This document shows positions 37,301-49,180 of a stretch of DNA of 64,000 nt, piece by piece. How positions within the stretch are numbered: position 1 is the first letter of the stretch; each line of letters begins with the position of its first letter. Origin of the DNA: Sclerodactyla briareus (taxonomy: Eukaryota; Echinodermata; Holothuroidea; Dendrochirotida; Sclerodactylidae); the NCBI GenBank assembly GCA_026419785.1, contig JAODTK010003776.1, positions 146,510-210,509 on the forward strand, read 5' to 3'. Under the pieces are notes generated by a model, which saw nothing but the letters and a program-made list of their open reading frames with translations, did not search any database and was not told the DNA's origin. The position numbers were made by a program, and so were the translations under genes.

Positions 37301-40300
37301 AAGCGCCTATATGGTCGGGAGTAACATTACAATTTTGATCTAAACTCGAATTCAATTACTGTTGACGACGTGGACGAGTGTAGTTAACTTTATGAATCGT
37401 GTGCGCTGTACTCAACTCCATAGAGTTTCTTGTCTGGTTGGATTTTTTTTTTATTTTTTATCCCTAGCTCGGAATATCACATAACTTGCTATTCGGTGAA
37501 CGTTACCATATTGAAATAATCTCATTATTCGAAAGGGTGAACATCTTCAAACAGTCAAGCAGTACATCGTTTGGCTAAAAAAAAAGTTACGCAATCCAGT
37601 GTCACATCATACGCGGCAGTGCAGATTCATGTTGAGATCGAGGTCGAGAGAGTGACCATAATTCGCGCGAGAAATTGAAGAAATACGGGCAGGGTGACGC
37701 AAACGGAGTGAACTTCGTTTACATTTTTTTTTTTTTCTGGGGGGGGGGGAATTTCAATCGGATAAAATGACAACCCACCATTTTAATGTCGCGCCCCTAC
37801 AAACGTATGGTTTTTTTTTTCTTACACCCGCCTAATCTCTTGCTCTGAGAGGCCTCATTCCCCAACATTTCCGTGTACGTGGTCGCGTAAACCGATATGT
37901 CTCTCCGCTATGCTAAGATAGTACATTACCATTCCCCTCGCCCTCCACTTTGAACGGACTGTATCTTTTGCTGACGCAATCAGCGTCTGTATGAAATAGC
38001 AATTAACCTCACGAACGGCGACGCGTGCAGAATTGTTTGTCCCTCTTAAAATCCGGTTCTCAATAGATTAGTTTCCCCTTTTCTAGATTCTGCCTAAATT
38101 ATAGACACATATTTTTCACCTGGTCTTGCAGTTTTTATCTGAAGTTTTTTTCTTGTCCGAATTTTGATGAACGATGAAGTCATCGGGTGGACAACTAGTT
38201 CACAGTGAGCATCTCAGGACTAGGCTAATAGGATGGGCAATGGTCTTTCTTTCTTCTTCCATCCTTGTTCATCGCTGTGGGATTGGGCTATTCGAAGTTA
38301 AACTCTTTATTTCAGTGCCCCTGTACGATGGAGTCGTATGCAATGTAACCCACAGTATAACCTTCTATGACTTCTTACTATTAACTGCGGAAGGTGACCT
38401 ATCCCAGCACGGATCTTTGCTGAATAGAAACGAGGAGTGATTGTGTACATATCACGTGTCATCGCATAACCACTGGAGATTAGGACGGGTTTAATAATTG
38501 ATCGAATGTTGTCCAGGCCAAACACCCGGCATCGGGCCAGTAGATTCTATAATACAGTTATCTGCCCGCCGGTAATCGGAACTCATACCCACATATATGG
38601 ATTTCTCTTACCAATGGAGTAATGGTGGTTCGTATAGAAGACAATGCCTTTGTGGAGCATACCTACAAGAAAACTACCAGCGCAAGCCGTTGACCTGTTA
38701 TCAGGTAATAAGACGACAAATTGGCTGGGAGCCTAACTGTTGAGTCGTGGATTGATTATACATACTTTTTGGTTGTGTTCAACAGTAAAACTGGATTTAA
38801 GTAGGCTATGAATGAACAGTTCTTAGGCGGCTACTTGTATAGCTTATTGACGAGGCTTGTGCCTCTTCAGTTGCCTGTGAAATGTTCGAGCTCCTTGATA
38901 GGTCATCCTCCAGCCTTTATTCATGTTGTAAACCTTGAGCACCATACGACCTCGTCACAAGTTGAGTCCACTGGGCACAACAATTCGGTTGGAGTGTGAG
39001 CAAGTAGCGGCAAACATAGCAGTGCTTATTCTTTCGAACGAACTAACACAAAATGTGAGGAAAAACTGGAAAGTCTGGATACGTGCGCAGTCGCTGTGAA
39101 TAGGCCTTCAACACGTGAGTTAATTTCCGCCCTATCTTCTATTGTAGCATTATGCGATGCTTTGCGTGACTGAACAGTATTCCTCAGTGTCCTAGCCTGG
39201 GATAAAAACTGGGAAAGTTTGTTACGCATGCTACAGATTGATAACTCTGTAATGTAGTTTTGATGTAGACGTATTAGTTTTCTTAGGCGATGTAGTTTGC
39301 GATCAATCCAGCTTATGAAATTTTACTAATTGCAGATTTTCACGAAACTTTGATTTTACTCCAAACAATTCCCAGGTTGGTTAATTCCCGTCCGACGCCA
39401 TGCAAACTTTTAATGGTCGCTTTCCCACCAGTTGGTAACCAGCAACAATGTCTCTGTGGACACGATTCGGGCGAATTGTTACCTCAATGTTCATGATGGT
39501 TGGCAGGATTCGTCAATTAGCCATAGTTCCACTTCTGAATGAAGGGCTATCGTCCATCGTTTGGTTTTTCCGACCTAAAGATATCTCTGAAAATCTTTTT
39601 TTAGGATAACATTGTGGGCAGCCGTAGTAAATCAGTGGACTATTTTGAAGGAGTTTCTACTGGGCACAGTGACATTATGAAGGACGGTTCACAGCAGCTC
39701 ACGGCGCATTTTCGTTGACAAGGGTATCCTGTTTTATATTTACTAGTTTTCTATTTATCAATCGTACCGTTTTCCCTTGTTTCGCCATTTTTCAAGTAAG
39801 TGGTAGTTCTTAAAATTTATGTTATTTCTGAAGGGTGGTTGGTGGTTAGTTATCTCTATCCTCACATGACGCACATACACCTCGACTTTCGAAATGGTCA
39901 TATTCGGCGCGGGGGGGTGTGGGGGGGGGATGGCGGTATGGGTTTCTCATCTCAGTCACTGCAGTCAACCACTATGCAGAGAGAACGATGTTTCAAATTA
40001 TTGAATAGCTATCTTGATAACTTGGCTGTAATGGTAGTGGTTGTCGGGAGCTTTTTAAGAGTCTCCATATATACAGCCCTTTTACGGTAAATTGGCGCCC
40101 TGTTTTGTGACCTTAGCATTTCTCGTTAGGATTGCGCACCTACATAGACCATAGTCCAATCAGATACGGTCCTAATTGCCTCAGAGTCATCAAGATATGG
40201 TTAAACAAAAACACGTATCTATTGTCCTCCTATTCCCTTTTGCAGATAGTGGTTATGATAAGGCGATAGCATACGTGCAGTTTGTCTTAAAACAATGACT

Positions 40301-40481
40301 GTGAAGTTTGTTCAATTACATGAAACTAGAGGCTGTGCGCCCTCTCATAGCCGTGACGAGAATGTCACAAAAACCCTTATCAGGAAGAGATGGACCATTT
40401 TCCCCCTAGATTGGCTGATAGGATGTGTATTGCACCACCACATCCCACCTTTACATACATGAAACACCCGTGCAATGACGT
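34311..40481. other. about 6 kb with no gene recognised; short hairpins and homopolymers
   Basis: No coding similarity. Two perfect hairpins stand out: CGCCGTTA/TAACGGCG at 34543-34561 and ATATAGGCGC/GCGCCTATAT at 37290-37312 (AAA loop). G-rich tracts occur at about 36110-36135, 37739-37749 and 39910-39930, and a C tract at 36805-36815. The frames at 35216-35509, 35561-35836, 38174-38440 and 39800-40090 show no family I know. Confidence 0.35.
37290..37312. other. perfect 10-bp hairpin with AAA loop
   Basis: ATATAGGCGC at 37290-37299, loop AAA, GCGCCTATAT at 37303-37312. It is not followed by a T run and sits in no gene, so it is not a bacterial-type terminator. Function unknown. Confidence 0.6.
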
Positions 40482-40624
40482 CGAGACAATTCCCACCCGG
40501 AACAATTCACCACCCGGACAATTCCTCCTCACGGAATGTTTTTTGTGGTCAGAATTAGGGTTAGGGATTAAGTTAGGGATCTCGTTGGGTGGGAATTGTG
40601 TTCCGGGGGGAGTATTGTCCGTGA
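40482..40624 (+). mobile_element. MITE-like palindromic repeat, copy 2
   Basis: Reverse-oriented partner of 20093-20250. The left arm has GACAATTCCCACCCGG and CACCCGGACAATTCC; the right arm has GGGTGGGAATTG and GTATTGTCC. The centre holds AGAATTAGGGTTAGGGATTA; the two TTAGGG units belong to the element and are not telomeric. No coding capacity. Confidence 0.75.
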
Positions 40625-42394
40625 ACCCCGAACAGATGGATCAGCCTCCTGCTTGCTCGCGGTTATACTTTATTGGTGATAAGCCTATCATCAGTACCTG
40701 TAAGACACCTAGCCCGGATCTTCAACTGGATGGCACAGCTTATACCCAAGAGTGTCTGGTTCCTGTAATGTGAAGGGGAAAATTCAATCGTATACACCAT
40801 CACGCATTCCAAAAGCAATAACTTAAACTGGACTGGACTTTCAACTCGCTTCCTAGGCGGGGGACTTGCAACGAAAATGTCACTGTCTTCACAACATACA
40901 ACCATGGCCATTCCCAATAACGATTGACTGCATCGTGCCTTCGGAAACCGTCTGGTCCTCTCGATAGGTGTGTCTTTCATCACCCGCCAAACAACTATTT
41001 GATCCAGGCCTACAAGAAGGTTGTGCAAGGCGGGGTCTAATTTCCCACTGGTTCTTAACATAGGCCCCATAATTCAATTGGACTGACTATCAAAAGTGGA
41101 AGCCGCTAAAAAGTGATGGGCGCTCTGGTTTATACGTCCAAAGAACAACCAACGAGTGCTCGCGCAGCGCAAATACACCGGCGGTAAATTACGAATCACG
41201 AAGCCAGTCAAAACATCGAAACAATTAGCTGGCCTGGCTCTAGGAAAGGTACCCGGAGTATTCAAGTTTCTTTTGGAATTGTGGCGGATGTCAAACCACT
41301 AGTTTCCTGCATCCATGGTACTGTAGTGTTAACCTCAGGCTAGGCATTATCGACCGACAAACCTGCCTGCAAGCCTTTCACAGGGACACCGAAATGAACA
41401 TACCTTCGAAGACTTGGCTTGGTTCTTTCAAAGTTCATATAATCCCAATTGACTGCTTTGATGGCCTAAGAGGGGCTAGGCGGATCAGCATCGCTTTTCA
41501 TGCAGAAGCGGCATTTTGAGTCCTCCATCACCTTTGCGTTTTCCAAGTGGATGCAATGCGTTTCGTCGGGCGAGGTCTTGGGCTACTTCTGGTATTGCTT
41601 GCTTGGGGGCTCTGTCCGGGGTGTTTTTGCAATATTGCCCCGTCATTCGGCGGTAAGAAGCTGGTCCCGCTAGACGGAATCTTCCGCTTCTCCAGATTGT
41701 CCGAGAAGTAGTTGGATCCTGGGTGTCACTAATCTTCCGTCGAATGGCGTTTGGGGACGTAATTGCAGTTCCCGGTGAGCAGGTCAGGACTAATCAGAGT
41801 ATATTGGGATTATATAGCGCGTTATGCATAACTCGCATAGACAGCCTTAGTTTTAGAGGCGGGGGCGGACTAGGACTAAGCAACTTAGGAGTTAGGACTA
41901 CAGTAAACACCGATTGTAGTGTTGACCTAAGGGTTAACTTATTTTCTAGGGTAGAAGGAAGAATACGTTACCCTTATCCTACGCGTCCAAGAACCTAACC
42001 GCGTTAGCGTTGCCAGCCACCAAGTGATGTTTTTTCTTGTCGTAAAATTCCTAGATTTCCCGCGCAGAGAAACAAAATGGCTTATAAACCAAACTAAGTG
42101 AGGAAAAGATATTATTCCATGAATAAATATTAGACCATTGAAATGTAAGTACTGCCCTTCAACATCGTTTTGTTCAATTCTGAAAAAATATGGGCCTAAT
42201 TTCCTTGTAGACGTCAACAGTTTTCGGGGGACAGTGTCAGTTCAGCTATGGAGAAGAAAAATAAACACGATCATCATGCTTGGAAAAAAACCTCTACGCA
42301 CGTCATGCAAATAAAAATACTTATCGCCGAAACTGTAGAGAGAAATGTTGGCAATTTTCTGGAATTTCTGTGAATCGGTGCTCAAAAGTAATAC
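40625..42394. other. no gene recognised apart from a small secretory-like frame
   Basis: The overlapping frames at 40663-41070, 41723-41998 and 41939-42217 have no recognised similarity. GC content rises at 41450-41710 around the small frame listed separately. Confidence 0.35.
41556..41711 (+). CDS. 51-codon frame with signal-peptide-like start, speculative
   Basis: ATG at 41556 to TAG at 41709. The N-terminus has two Arg residues followed by a hydrophobic core (LGLLLVLLAWGL) and small/Cys residues, as in a secretory signal. The remaining ~28 residues are basic with two Ser. An ATG at 41551 in another frame competes. There is no paralogue in the window and no splice evidence, so this could be a first exon, a small peptide gene or chance. 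Confidence 0.15.
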   Translation: MRFVGRGLGLLLVLLAWGLCPGCFCNIAPSFGGKKLVPLDGIFRFSRLSEK

Positions 42395-42512
42395 CTACAT
42401 ACATACAACCATACCTACATACCTACAATCATACATACAACATACATACATACATACATACATAATACCTACATACATACATAATACATACAACATACAT
42501 AATATTATAAAC
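42395..42512. repeat. (TACA)n-type microsatellite
   Basis: Imperfect CATA/TACA tetranucleotide tract. On the minus strand it directly follows the truncated L2/CR1-like LINE, so it may have grown from that element's 3' tail. Confidence 0.9.
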
Positions 42513-42529
42513 CATGGCTAAAACCTTGA

Positions 42530-43090
42530 ACAGGCTCAGAGTCTATTCTCAGCCATTCCACTGCCGTAGACACGGACTGGCGGGGTCATACTTAGAGGCC
42601 AGGCATACATTTAGCTGCCATGTTTTGTAGCGCTGTCACCTTCTGATGTCGGTTTGTGCTGAGACCAAGTAATACACATTGCCCTAATCTAACCCGGAGA
42701 GAACAAGCGCCCGAATGACAAGTTGACATGCGTCGAAATCAGGACCGGTAGACGCTTATTTACGGACTTGGAAGTACGGCTGGCGGCAAGTGAGGTTACC
42801 TTGGCCAGACATAGCCCATGGTTTGAGTCAACAAGACTCCCAGGGTTACCGATATCGAAGGACTTATCTTTGGTGTCCCCATCCCGCAATGCAACTGGCG
42901 CCATGGTACGTTCAATGCAAGGAAAAGTTCTGTTTTGCTGTCATAACCTCAGATAGTTTTGATGCATCCAAGCTGTTTGGAATCGATGCATTCTGAGGAG
43001 TATTTAGAAAAGGGAGACGAATTGGGCTCTTTGGATCGAAAAGGATAAATTTGCAACGTCGTCAACGTACCTGTGATAGGAAAGTAATGT
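42530..43090 (-). mobile_element. L2/CR1-like LINE, RT palm-to-thumb fragment
   Basis: Minus-strand frames read YVDDVANLSF-like near 43065 (the YxDD palm), NPGSLVDSNHGL near 42850, the THVN(ACQ)L block, then LVIRALVL-like, QCVLLGLSTN (about 42690-42660), LQNMAAKCM (about 42635-42605) and KVLAMVYN near 42525. This is the conserved order of L2/CR1 RTs. The L-D-Y motif before the QNMAA block is out of frame. Endonuclease and N-terminal RT are missing. Confidence 0.75.
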
Positions 43091-44484
43091 GTTCAATAAG
43101 GGCTCAATATGCAGGCTGTGGCATGATAATGATATTTATCGTAATTAAAAAATATAATAACACAATAGTAGGCTAATACTAAAGGCGGAAGTTGGAGTGA
43201 AGACCCTCAGCCCAATGATCATCTTCTCATTCCCGATCCTCAATAGGTCAAAGTAACTATCATTTCCTCTATCCAATACAACACGTTAGTACAGATTATT
43301 CTAATGTAAAGAGAAGACATTGAATAAATAAAGAAATCCCTTTCACTGCTTTGGCAAAAAGCATTCCAGTCACGGCTGTCGGGAGAGTCACAATACATGA
43401 AACAATTTCGAGTAAGGAACCAAGATAGATTGATCATTTTGTGGAAAAAGTTGCGAATGAATATGATAATAATATACGTTGTCTCGGAATGTTTCCATTT
43501 CAGTAAATGAAGATAGATATTCTGGTCATTATCAAACTTCTTCCCGAGTGGATATCCCCTACGACTTAAACGACTACGTTTAAACAGACTGACTTGAAAA
43601 AACGCGCGACTGGGCCCGCCCTCAGCCATTTTCATATTTCTTCTCCTCCTGTTTTTCCGAAAACCTGGAATAAGAAGAAACATCCGAGCACTCTGTGGAT
43701 AAACATTTAGAACCTGCAAAATCGGGTTGCCCTACTATTTAAACATAATCTCCAATATACTTCTCTTTCTGCGGTTTTTTTTCCAGGATGGGGGACAGAG
43801 GGGAGAGGGACGCAGTTCGCAGAGAGATCCTACCGAGTGGGTATGACAGGTCACTGGTAGAGAAGAAAAAGAGTTGGGGTTAGTCCGTTTTCATTTTATA
43901 TTGGCCCTTGGGAAAGACAACCTTCTCGTACCTCTGCTCAATTGGTCCCGTAATATTTTCGCCGTTGTAGATATAGTTCAGTCACGGTTTAAACTGGGGA
44001 TATATTCAAGTTCTTCAAACTAACAATTCGTTAGATTAGCTTGTATTTGCAGAATACTTGAATAATCTAGAGTTGCAGAATAGTCCCGTGCGGCTCTGCC
44101 TGTAAAATAGGTAGCCTGACTGATTTGACCAAGATCTTATCATGGAAGCAATACGTAAGATCTGTTGTTCGAATAATAAAGGACTCACCTGTATTCCTGT
44201 TGGTTCTCCTAGGATCTTTCGTCCCAAATTGCTGGTCTGTGGAGATTTCTGGGACGAAACTCCACCTGCCAAATATCAAAAAAGATACTAGACAGTATTC
44301 AAACGAGCTACCCCGATGACGCCACCACTAGATGCTACCAAACCCAACTCTACTGGAAGGAGAACGCTCCTAATCCTCGACGATGTACTGCGAGAACGAG
44401 ACGAGCCTTCACATCGCTCATGAAGTGAACATCAGTAGATTAGTTAAAGGTATCTCGATATTTTCAGCTGGGTGCCATTAATCC
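43091..44484. other. no gene recognised
   Basis: Contains the longest frame of the window (43240-43719, minus, 159 codons). It is Phe/Ile/Arg-rich, AT-driven and unlike any family I know, so I do not call it a gene. Frames at 44036-44319 on both strands are mutual shadows. Confidence 0.35.
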
Positions 44485-44990
44485 GCGTTTCCATGCCGCG
44501 GGCGGGCGGCGTTTGGAAACTCGTTCCACCATGCACGCGGGGCGGACTGGCGGGCGTTTTCTCTAGTCTCGCACCTCTTCTCACTTTGTTTTTTTAGTGT
44601 GTATATGCTCTATATAAGAACCGATGTAGCCTACTCATTATTATTATTTAATTATTATTATTATTATTATTACATTATTATTATTATTAGTTATTATTTT
44701 ATTATTATTATTTATTATTATTATATATTATTATTTATCAAACACCGGAGGAATACTAGTGCTTTCACACACCTAGACACCGGTGTTCATTTTCATGAAA
44801 ACCATTGTTCTAAAATGTCACGATTACGGCCCACTATTAAAAGAACTTCAACAATTGACAGGTTTTGGAGATTTAATTGGCAAATACTTGACATATCCAA
44901 TGGTTTAAACATGTAAGTATTTGTGTTCAACAATAGGTGTCTGGCCGTTGCAAATAGTACGATCTGTATAAAATCTCATCCCGTGCTAAC
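44485..44990. repeat. ~480-bp dispersed repeat, copy 2 (inverted relative to 332-805)
   Basis: Blocks in order: CCGCGGGCGGGCGGCGTTTGG, ACTCGTTCCACCATGCACGCG, the GGCGGGCGTTTTCTC block, TCTATATAAGAACC, ATT microsatellite, TTATCAAACACCGG, ACACCGGTGTT, GATTACGGCCCAC, TTGACAGGTTTTGGAGATTTA, GTTTAAACATGTAAGTAT and the TCTGTATAAAATCTCATCCCG end. The pair lies 44 kb apart in opposite orientation. Confidence 0.75.
44637..44742. repeat. ATT/TTA microsatellite
   Basis: Imperfect ATT tract inside the dispersed repeat, matching the AAT tract of the inverted partner. Confidence 0.9.
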
Positions 44991-47769
44991 ATGATCCGCC
45001 ACAGTGCTAGCATGTTAGTTAACAGAATAAAATATCAACGTGGAACGTGTGAATAGCTAGGAATCACTGCATGCGTGAAGCCTATGGATGTACACGTAGA
45101 TTACACATTTTGAGGAAATTGAACAAAATATAATCCCTTTGAAATCATTGTTAGGTAACTTACATTCCCTATCAATCCTTGAAGAGGCTGCCAACTACAG
45201 ATACACATTAATCTAATATATCAGCAGAAACAGGTCATGACTTTGATTAACACATATACTCCACAACAACTCCGTCCACTCCTTCCAAGCATTCGAAAAT
45301 GTAACCCCAATCCCCTGTAGAAATGATATTTCCTCTTTCCAGCAATTAGGTCGGGCGAGATTGTCTTATTTGAAAATACCCAGTTGCAATAAAATAATTT
45401 GTGTTACCCACAAATATCGGAATGGCTGCCAAGAAAAGTCCAATGGCCCGATAACGTTAGTCTCGAAACGATTGTCATTATCATAACATCGCAGATCTGC
45501 CAGAGAGATGAATTTGTGGAAAATTTCCAAACTAGCTCGCCGCCAGGTGGAACCGGAGACCGGCGATTGATACCTAAATTCGATCGTGAATTTGCCCACA
45601 ATCAGTTGTTCGAAATAGAGTCTCAAATCTGAAGAAAAAAAGTCTCACTACGCATCGCCATGTCCGAATGCAAAATTAGTTTTGCGGAGGAGAAATATCA
45701 TGAAACGTTCAAGCGCAGGATTCCCAATTGGGCTAAATAAGGTTGGTTCGAAAAAAACCGTGCAATAAGAGAAAATGGCCCCCGGGTGGAGTCCCATGGC
45801 GCGAAGAATAGGAAAATTTGGCTGGTGTGATGCATGATTCCCAAATCGCAAATGTTTCGACAATATTGTCCCACATCGAGCGTTTCATTCGTGTGAGCTG
45901 ATTTACCGAGGACCTTGGCGATAACCAAAATTTCAATTCATCATACACCATTATTGTTTATAAAAATCTATTCAGCAGATGGAAGCAGCTGCACACGAAA
46001 GCTGTGGCAACACGGCACCATCCTGTCAAGAACGACAACTACGTTCGTAATTTGGCCAGTCAAAATAATCTTCTTTGGGAATTAGGTTTATATTCTACAC
46101 AAACACGGCATAACATGGGAACATTTACCATTTTACCAATGCTCCAGTTAAGAACAGCGAATACAACAAAATTTCACGATGAATAATGTTTGTTTGTTCC
46201 TCTATTCCATCAATAGTTAATGGATCGTGTTAACATGCTGATTCTACATGCTAGTTTACTGACTCTGAGATGACAGGCGGCATTCCTTGACTACGGGGGG
46301 ACCATTTTCCTGTGAAATAACACAACCATTTACTGAACCAGAGGTACGCGGTATGCTTGAACCTGACAATCGTGAAAATCGACTTCTACTCAAACGGAAT
46401 TCATCGCTTCTCGCGGGCTCTATATTCTCCACGTTTTCCAGCGAGGCATCTGCATACATGACGTAACGACGGAGAACGCCTCGGTACCATCTTTTTCAAC
46501 GCGGTATAGTCGTTGGTAAGATATGTCGATGCGAATGATTCCGATATAATGTCGTGTGATAGTTCGTTTTTAATTAATGCGGACGGAGCGTTTGATTAAT
46601 TCCTAGGGGATCAGCGGCACGATATTGCTGTTTAAATGGGAATGGGATAAAATTATGGGTTTAGAGTGGTGAGGTTTTTTGTCGATAGTGTGCTTTTTCG
46701 ACGCAATCTCATGGCCATCTCAAGTAATAGTTCGAACTTCCACATACAGCACGAGACACGAGAAATGAGGAAGAGGGAAAATCCCTCGTAAAGTCTGTAC
46801 CAGACAAGGGGTAATGGAGGCCTCGGGCACCTGGCAAGGTGAACCTTCCTCTTCTAGAGAACTGACGATTGCATGGGATCAGAATACAGTTCAACTGTAA
46901 TACATAAACATGCGGTTAGCTTCTCGACTCCGGATGAGAGGACCCCCCGCTGAGATAGCGCAAAAGCAAATAGCAAAACCATAACTGTAACAACTGTAGC
47001 GAGCGTGCGCAATAGAATAAAATACTTTTATTTGACATAAAGCATATCTGATCAGTATGGCTGACGGGTTCTAGTTGCTTTTTTTTTTTTCCCTCGCTAG
47101 TTTGAGCTAGAAATAGCTAAGACATTTGATGCAGTGACTCCAAATACGTTTTCTATTCCGCAGCCGTCTATCAAGATAACAGAGCGTTATGATCGGCGGA
47201 GAGCTCTCGAACCATTATCTGGATAGTCCCTGGGCGTTTCTTCTGTGATGACTACGATGAACAGTTTCTCCCCCTGTTTCTTTTGTTATACCATGGGCGA
47301 TAACATGTTCCCAGAGCTCAGGGACGCCCTCGGGGACAGATCCCGCATGGCGTCCACGAACTTTATATTATGGTCGCGACACCACATTATAACGGGCGAC
47401 TCGAGCTAATAGCCTCCATCCCCAACGAAAAGCGACCATGATGACTTTCTCGTGAAATATTATGCAAAATGTGGGATCGACGAACCTTGATATCACGGTG
47501 CAATGTTGATATCATGGGCTTCATGCTGTTGACTGACTTTGCCCGGGGTGAATACACTCCATAAATTAACCCCCCCCACTACTACATCAGTAATTAGCGT
47601 ACACTGTTTAAAAAAAAAAATACTGTTGTATGTTGATCCAACATACGTTTCGTGTAAATTACGAATGGACGCCCAGATAAAACCGTATTTACTCGGGTTC
47701 GCGAACGCATGGTCGGTCCTTATCTAAGGGTATCTTCTACAATGTAGTAGTACTAGTATCGCGGTGCGT
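44991..47769. other. no gene recognised
   Basis: Several overlapping frames at 45366-45951 on both strands are shadows of each other and show no known domain. A T run lies near 47080. No repeat or structural RNA recognised. Confidence 0.35.
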
Positions 47770-49180
47770 CCCAGAAGCTTATGGCTCGATTTGCAGCACC
47801 TAACTACAGTATCCCAAGGGCCTCACAAGTCCACAACAAACGCGGCAAGAATGCACATCATCTGCAAAGTTCAAGTCCGTATTATCAGCACCCTCATCCA
47901 TAATCATGTCCATAGACGGGTTGAAACGTGTTTGTGCCAGTGTACAACTCCGGTCCCACACCCGTAACAACGGAAAGTTGGAGCCTCCACACGCACACCT
48001 CACAGCCCATTCCCTTCCAGAACACCGACTAGGTTATCACATGTACACGACGGGTCACCACACAGCCTCTGATCGAGAATGCTCTACGCCAAAGGGTCGA
48101 GGCCTTGCAAAATCATGTAGGCCACGAGAAAGTCCAGCCCCTACTCCTAAATTCCGGCAGCCGCTCAGAGAGGAAAAGGATGGCCAATATGCGATCCACA
48201 TTGACTTGGGACTTTTCCATACTGGCATGAGAGGATGTATCACCTAAGTTATTGCAAACCCTATTGAATTTCCCGATCCCACACGGTCCCATTCCAAAGT
48301 GGGGAATATAAGACCCCTCCTTCCAGTCAGATGGAATGACAAACCGAAAAGCAGAGACCTTGTGAGAGCAGCTTGGCCACGACTGGCCGCGTCGGGGTCC
48401 TCCAGTGCATGCGCCAGATATCCTAGGGAGCTTGCCTTTACCATCATTTAGCCTGACTATGGTAGATGGCTCCGACTGTTCACGTCGAGATGCCTAGTGG
48501 AGTGTTCCTCCTAGGACGCCCCAGGATACACTGTCTTGAATAATGAAGGCGTCAAAGTCCGTTCCTGCTCAGTTTGTACATTCACCTCCAGCCTTTCAAA
48601 CCACGGCCACGCTTGTCAGCATAGATTGTAGCTACTTCATTTCACTTTTCGAAGGCCGGGCGTAGCTTTACTTGGGGCTTTTGAAGCAAAAGCCGATTGT
48701 AAATGCCCACCACTTGTGTGTCAGTTTGAAGAAACTGTGCATTTCCTGGACCCCAGCGTTCATTGGCATCAGTCCATTCTGAAGCCACGATTTGTAGCAA
48801 AATCGAGTACCTATAACTGGTTATCGTCACTATTCCACAGAACCATGCGGGTCAGAATGACTCAATGCCACAATTCTGCATGACAACAGTGAGGCATTAA
48901 AATCACCCACAATGACGTTTGACTCAGAAGTGTGTGAGTGTACAACGCCTCTTTTTTCAAGTCATCGCTCATCCCGGTGGGAATGTGAAACCAACTATAG
49001 CCAATTAAACTTCCACATAACCTGGTATGCTGCAATGCAAACCCTGACACCACGTGAAATTGTACAAACGCACAGAGGCAAGGACTATTATACACATACG
49101 ATTCATTTCCCCCAGCTTCGTCTACTAACTTCCTGGGATGTGGCGGTATTTGGGGGAAGAATTCCAAATACTAAGAAGTA
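47770..49180 (-). mobile_element. degraded APE-type LINE, endonuclease and RT parts
   Basis: On the minus strand: an endonuclease part with WFHIPTGMSDDLKK (49000-48950) and VIVGDFNASLLSC (about 48925-48885), the GDFN motif of APE endonucleases; a linker with AFTIGFCFK and RPAFEK (48700-48640); VDRILAI..LSER..EFR (48200-48150); DFARPRPFGVEHSR (about 48110-48070, motif A region); and CTLAQTRFNPSMDMIMDEG followed by NTDLNFADDV (47960-47850). Here the FADD catalytic motif is intact (about 47855-47880), unlike the two other LINEs of this type. Frames are interrupted and the C-terminal part beyond FADD is missing. Confidence 0.85.

Noticed and set aside
37290-37312. hairpin as a transcription terminator
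   Set aside because: No T run after it and no gene before it; the organism appears eukaryotic.
40555-40585. TTAGGG repeats, possible telomeric sequence
   Set aside because: Only two adjacent units, and they are part of the MITE-like repeat, whose other copy has diverged versions.
43240-43719. 159-codon minus-strand frame, longest in the window
   Set aside because: Composition follows local AT richness (Phe, Ile, Arg, Ser), no motif, no paralogue and no splice context; consistent with chance.
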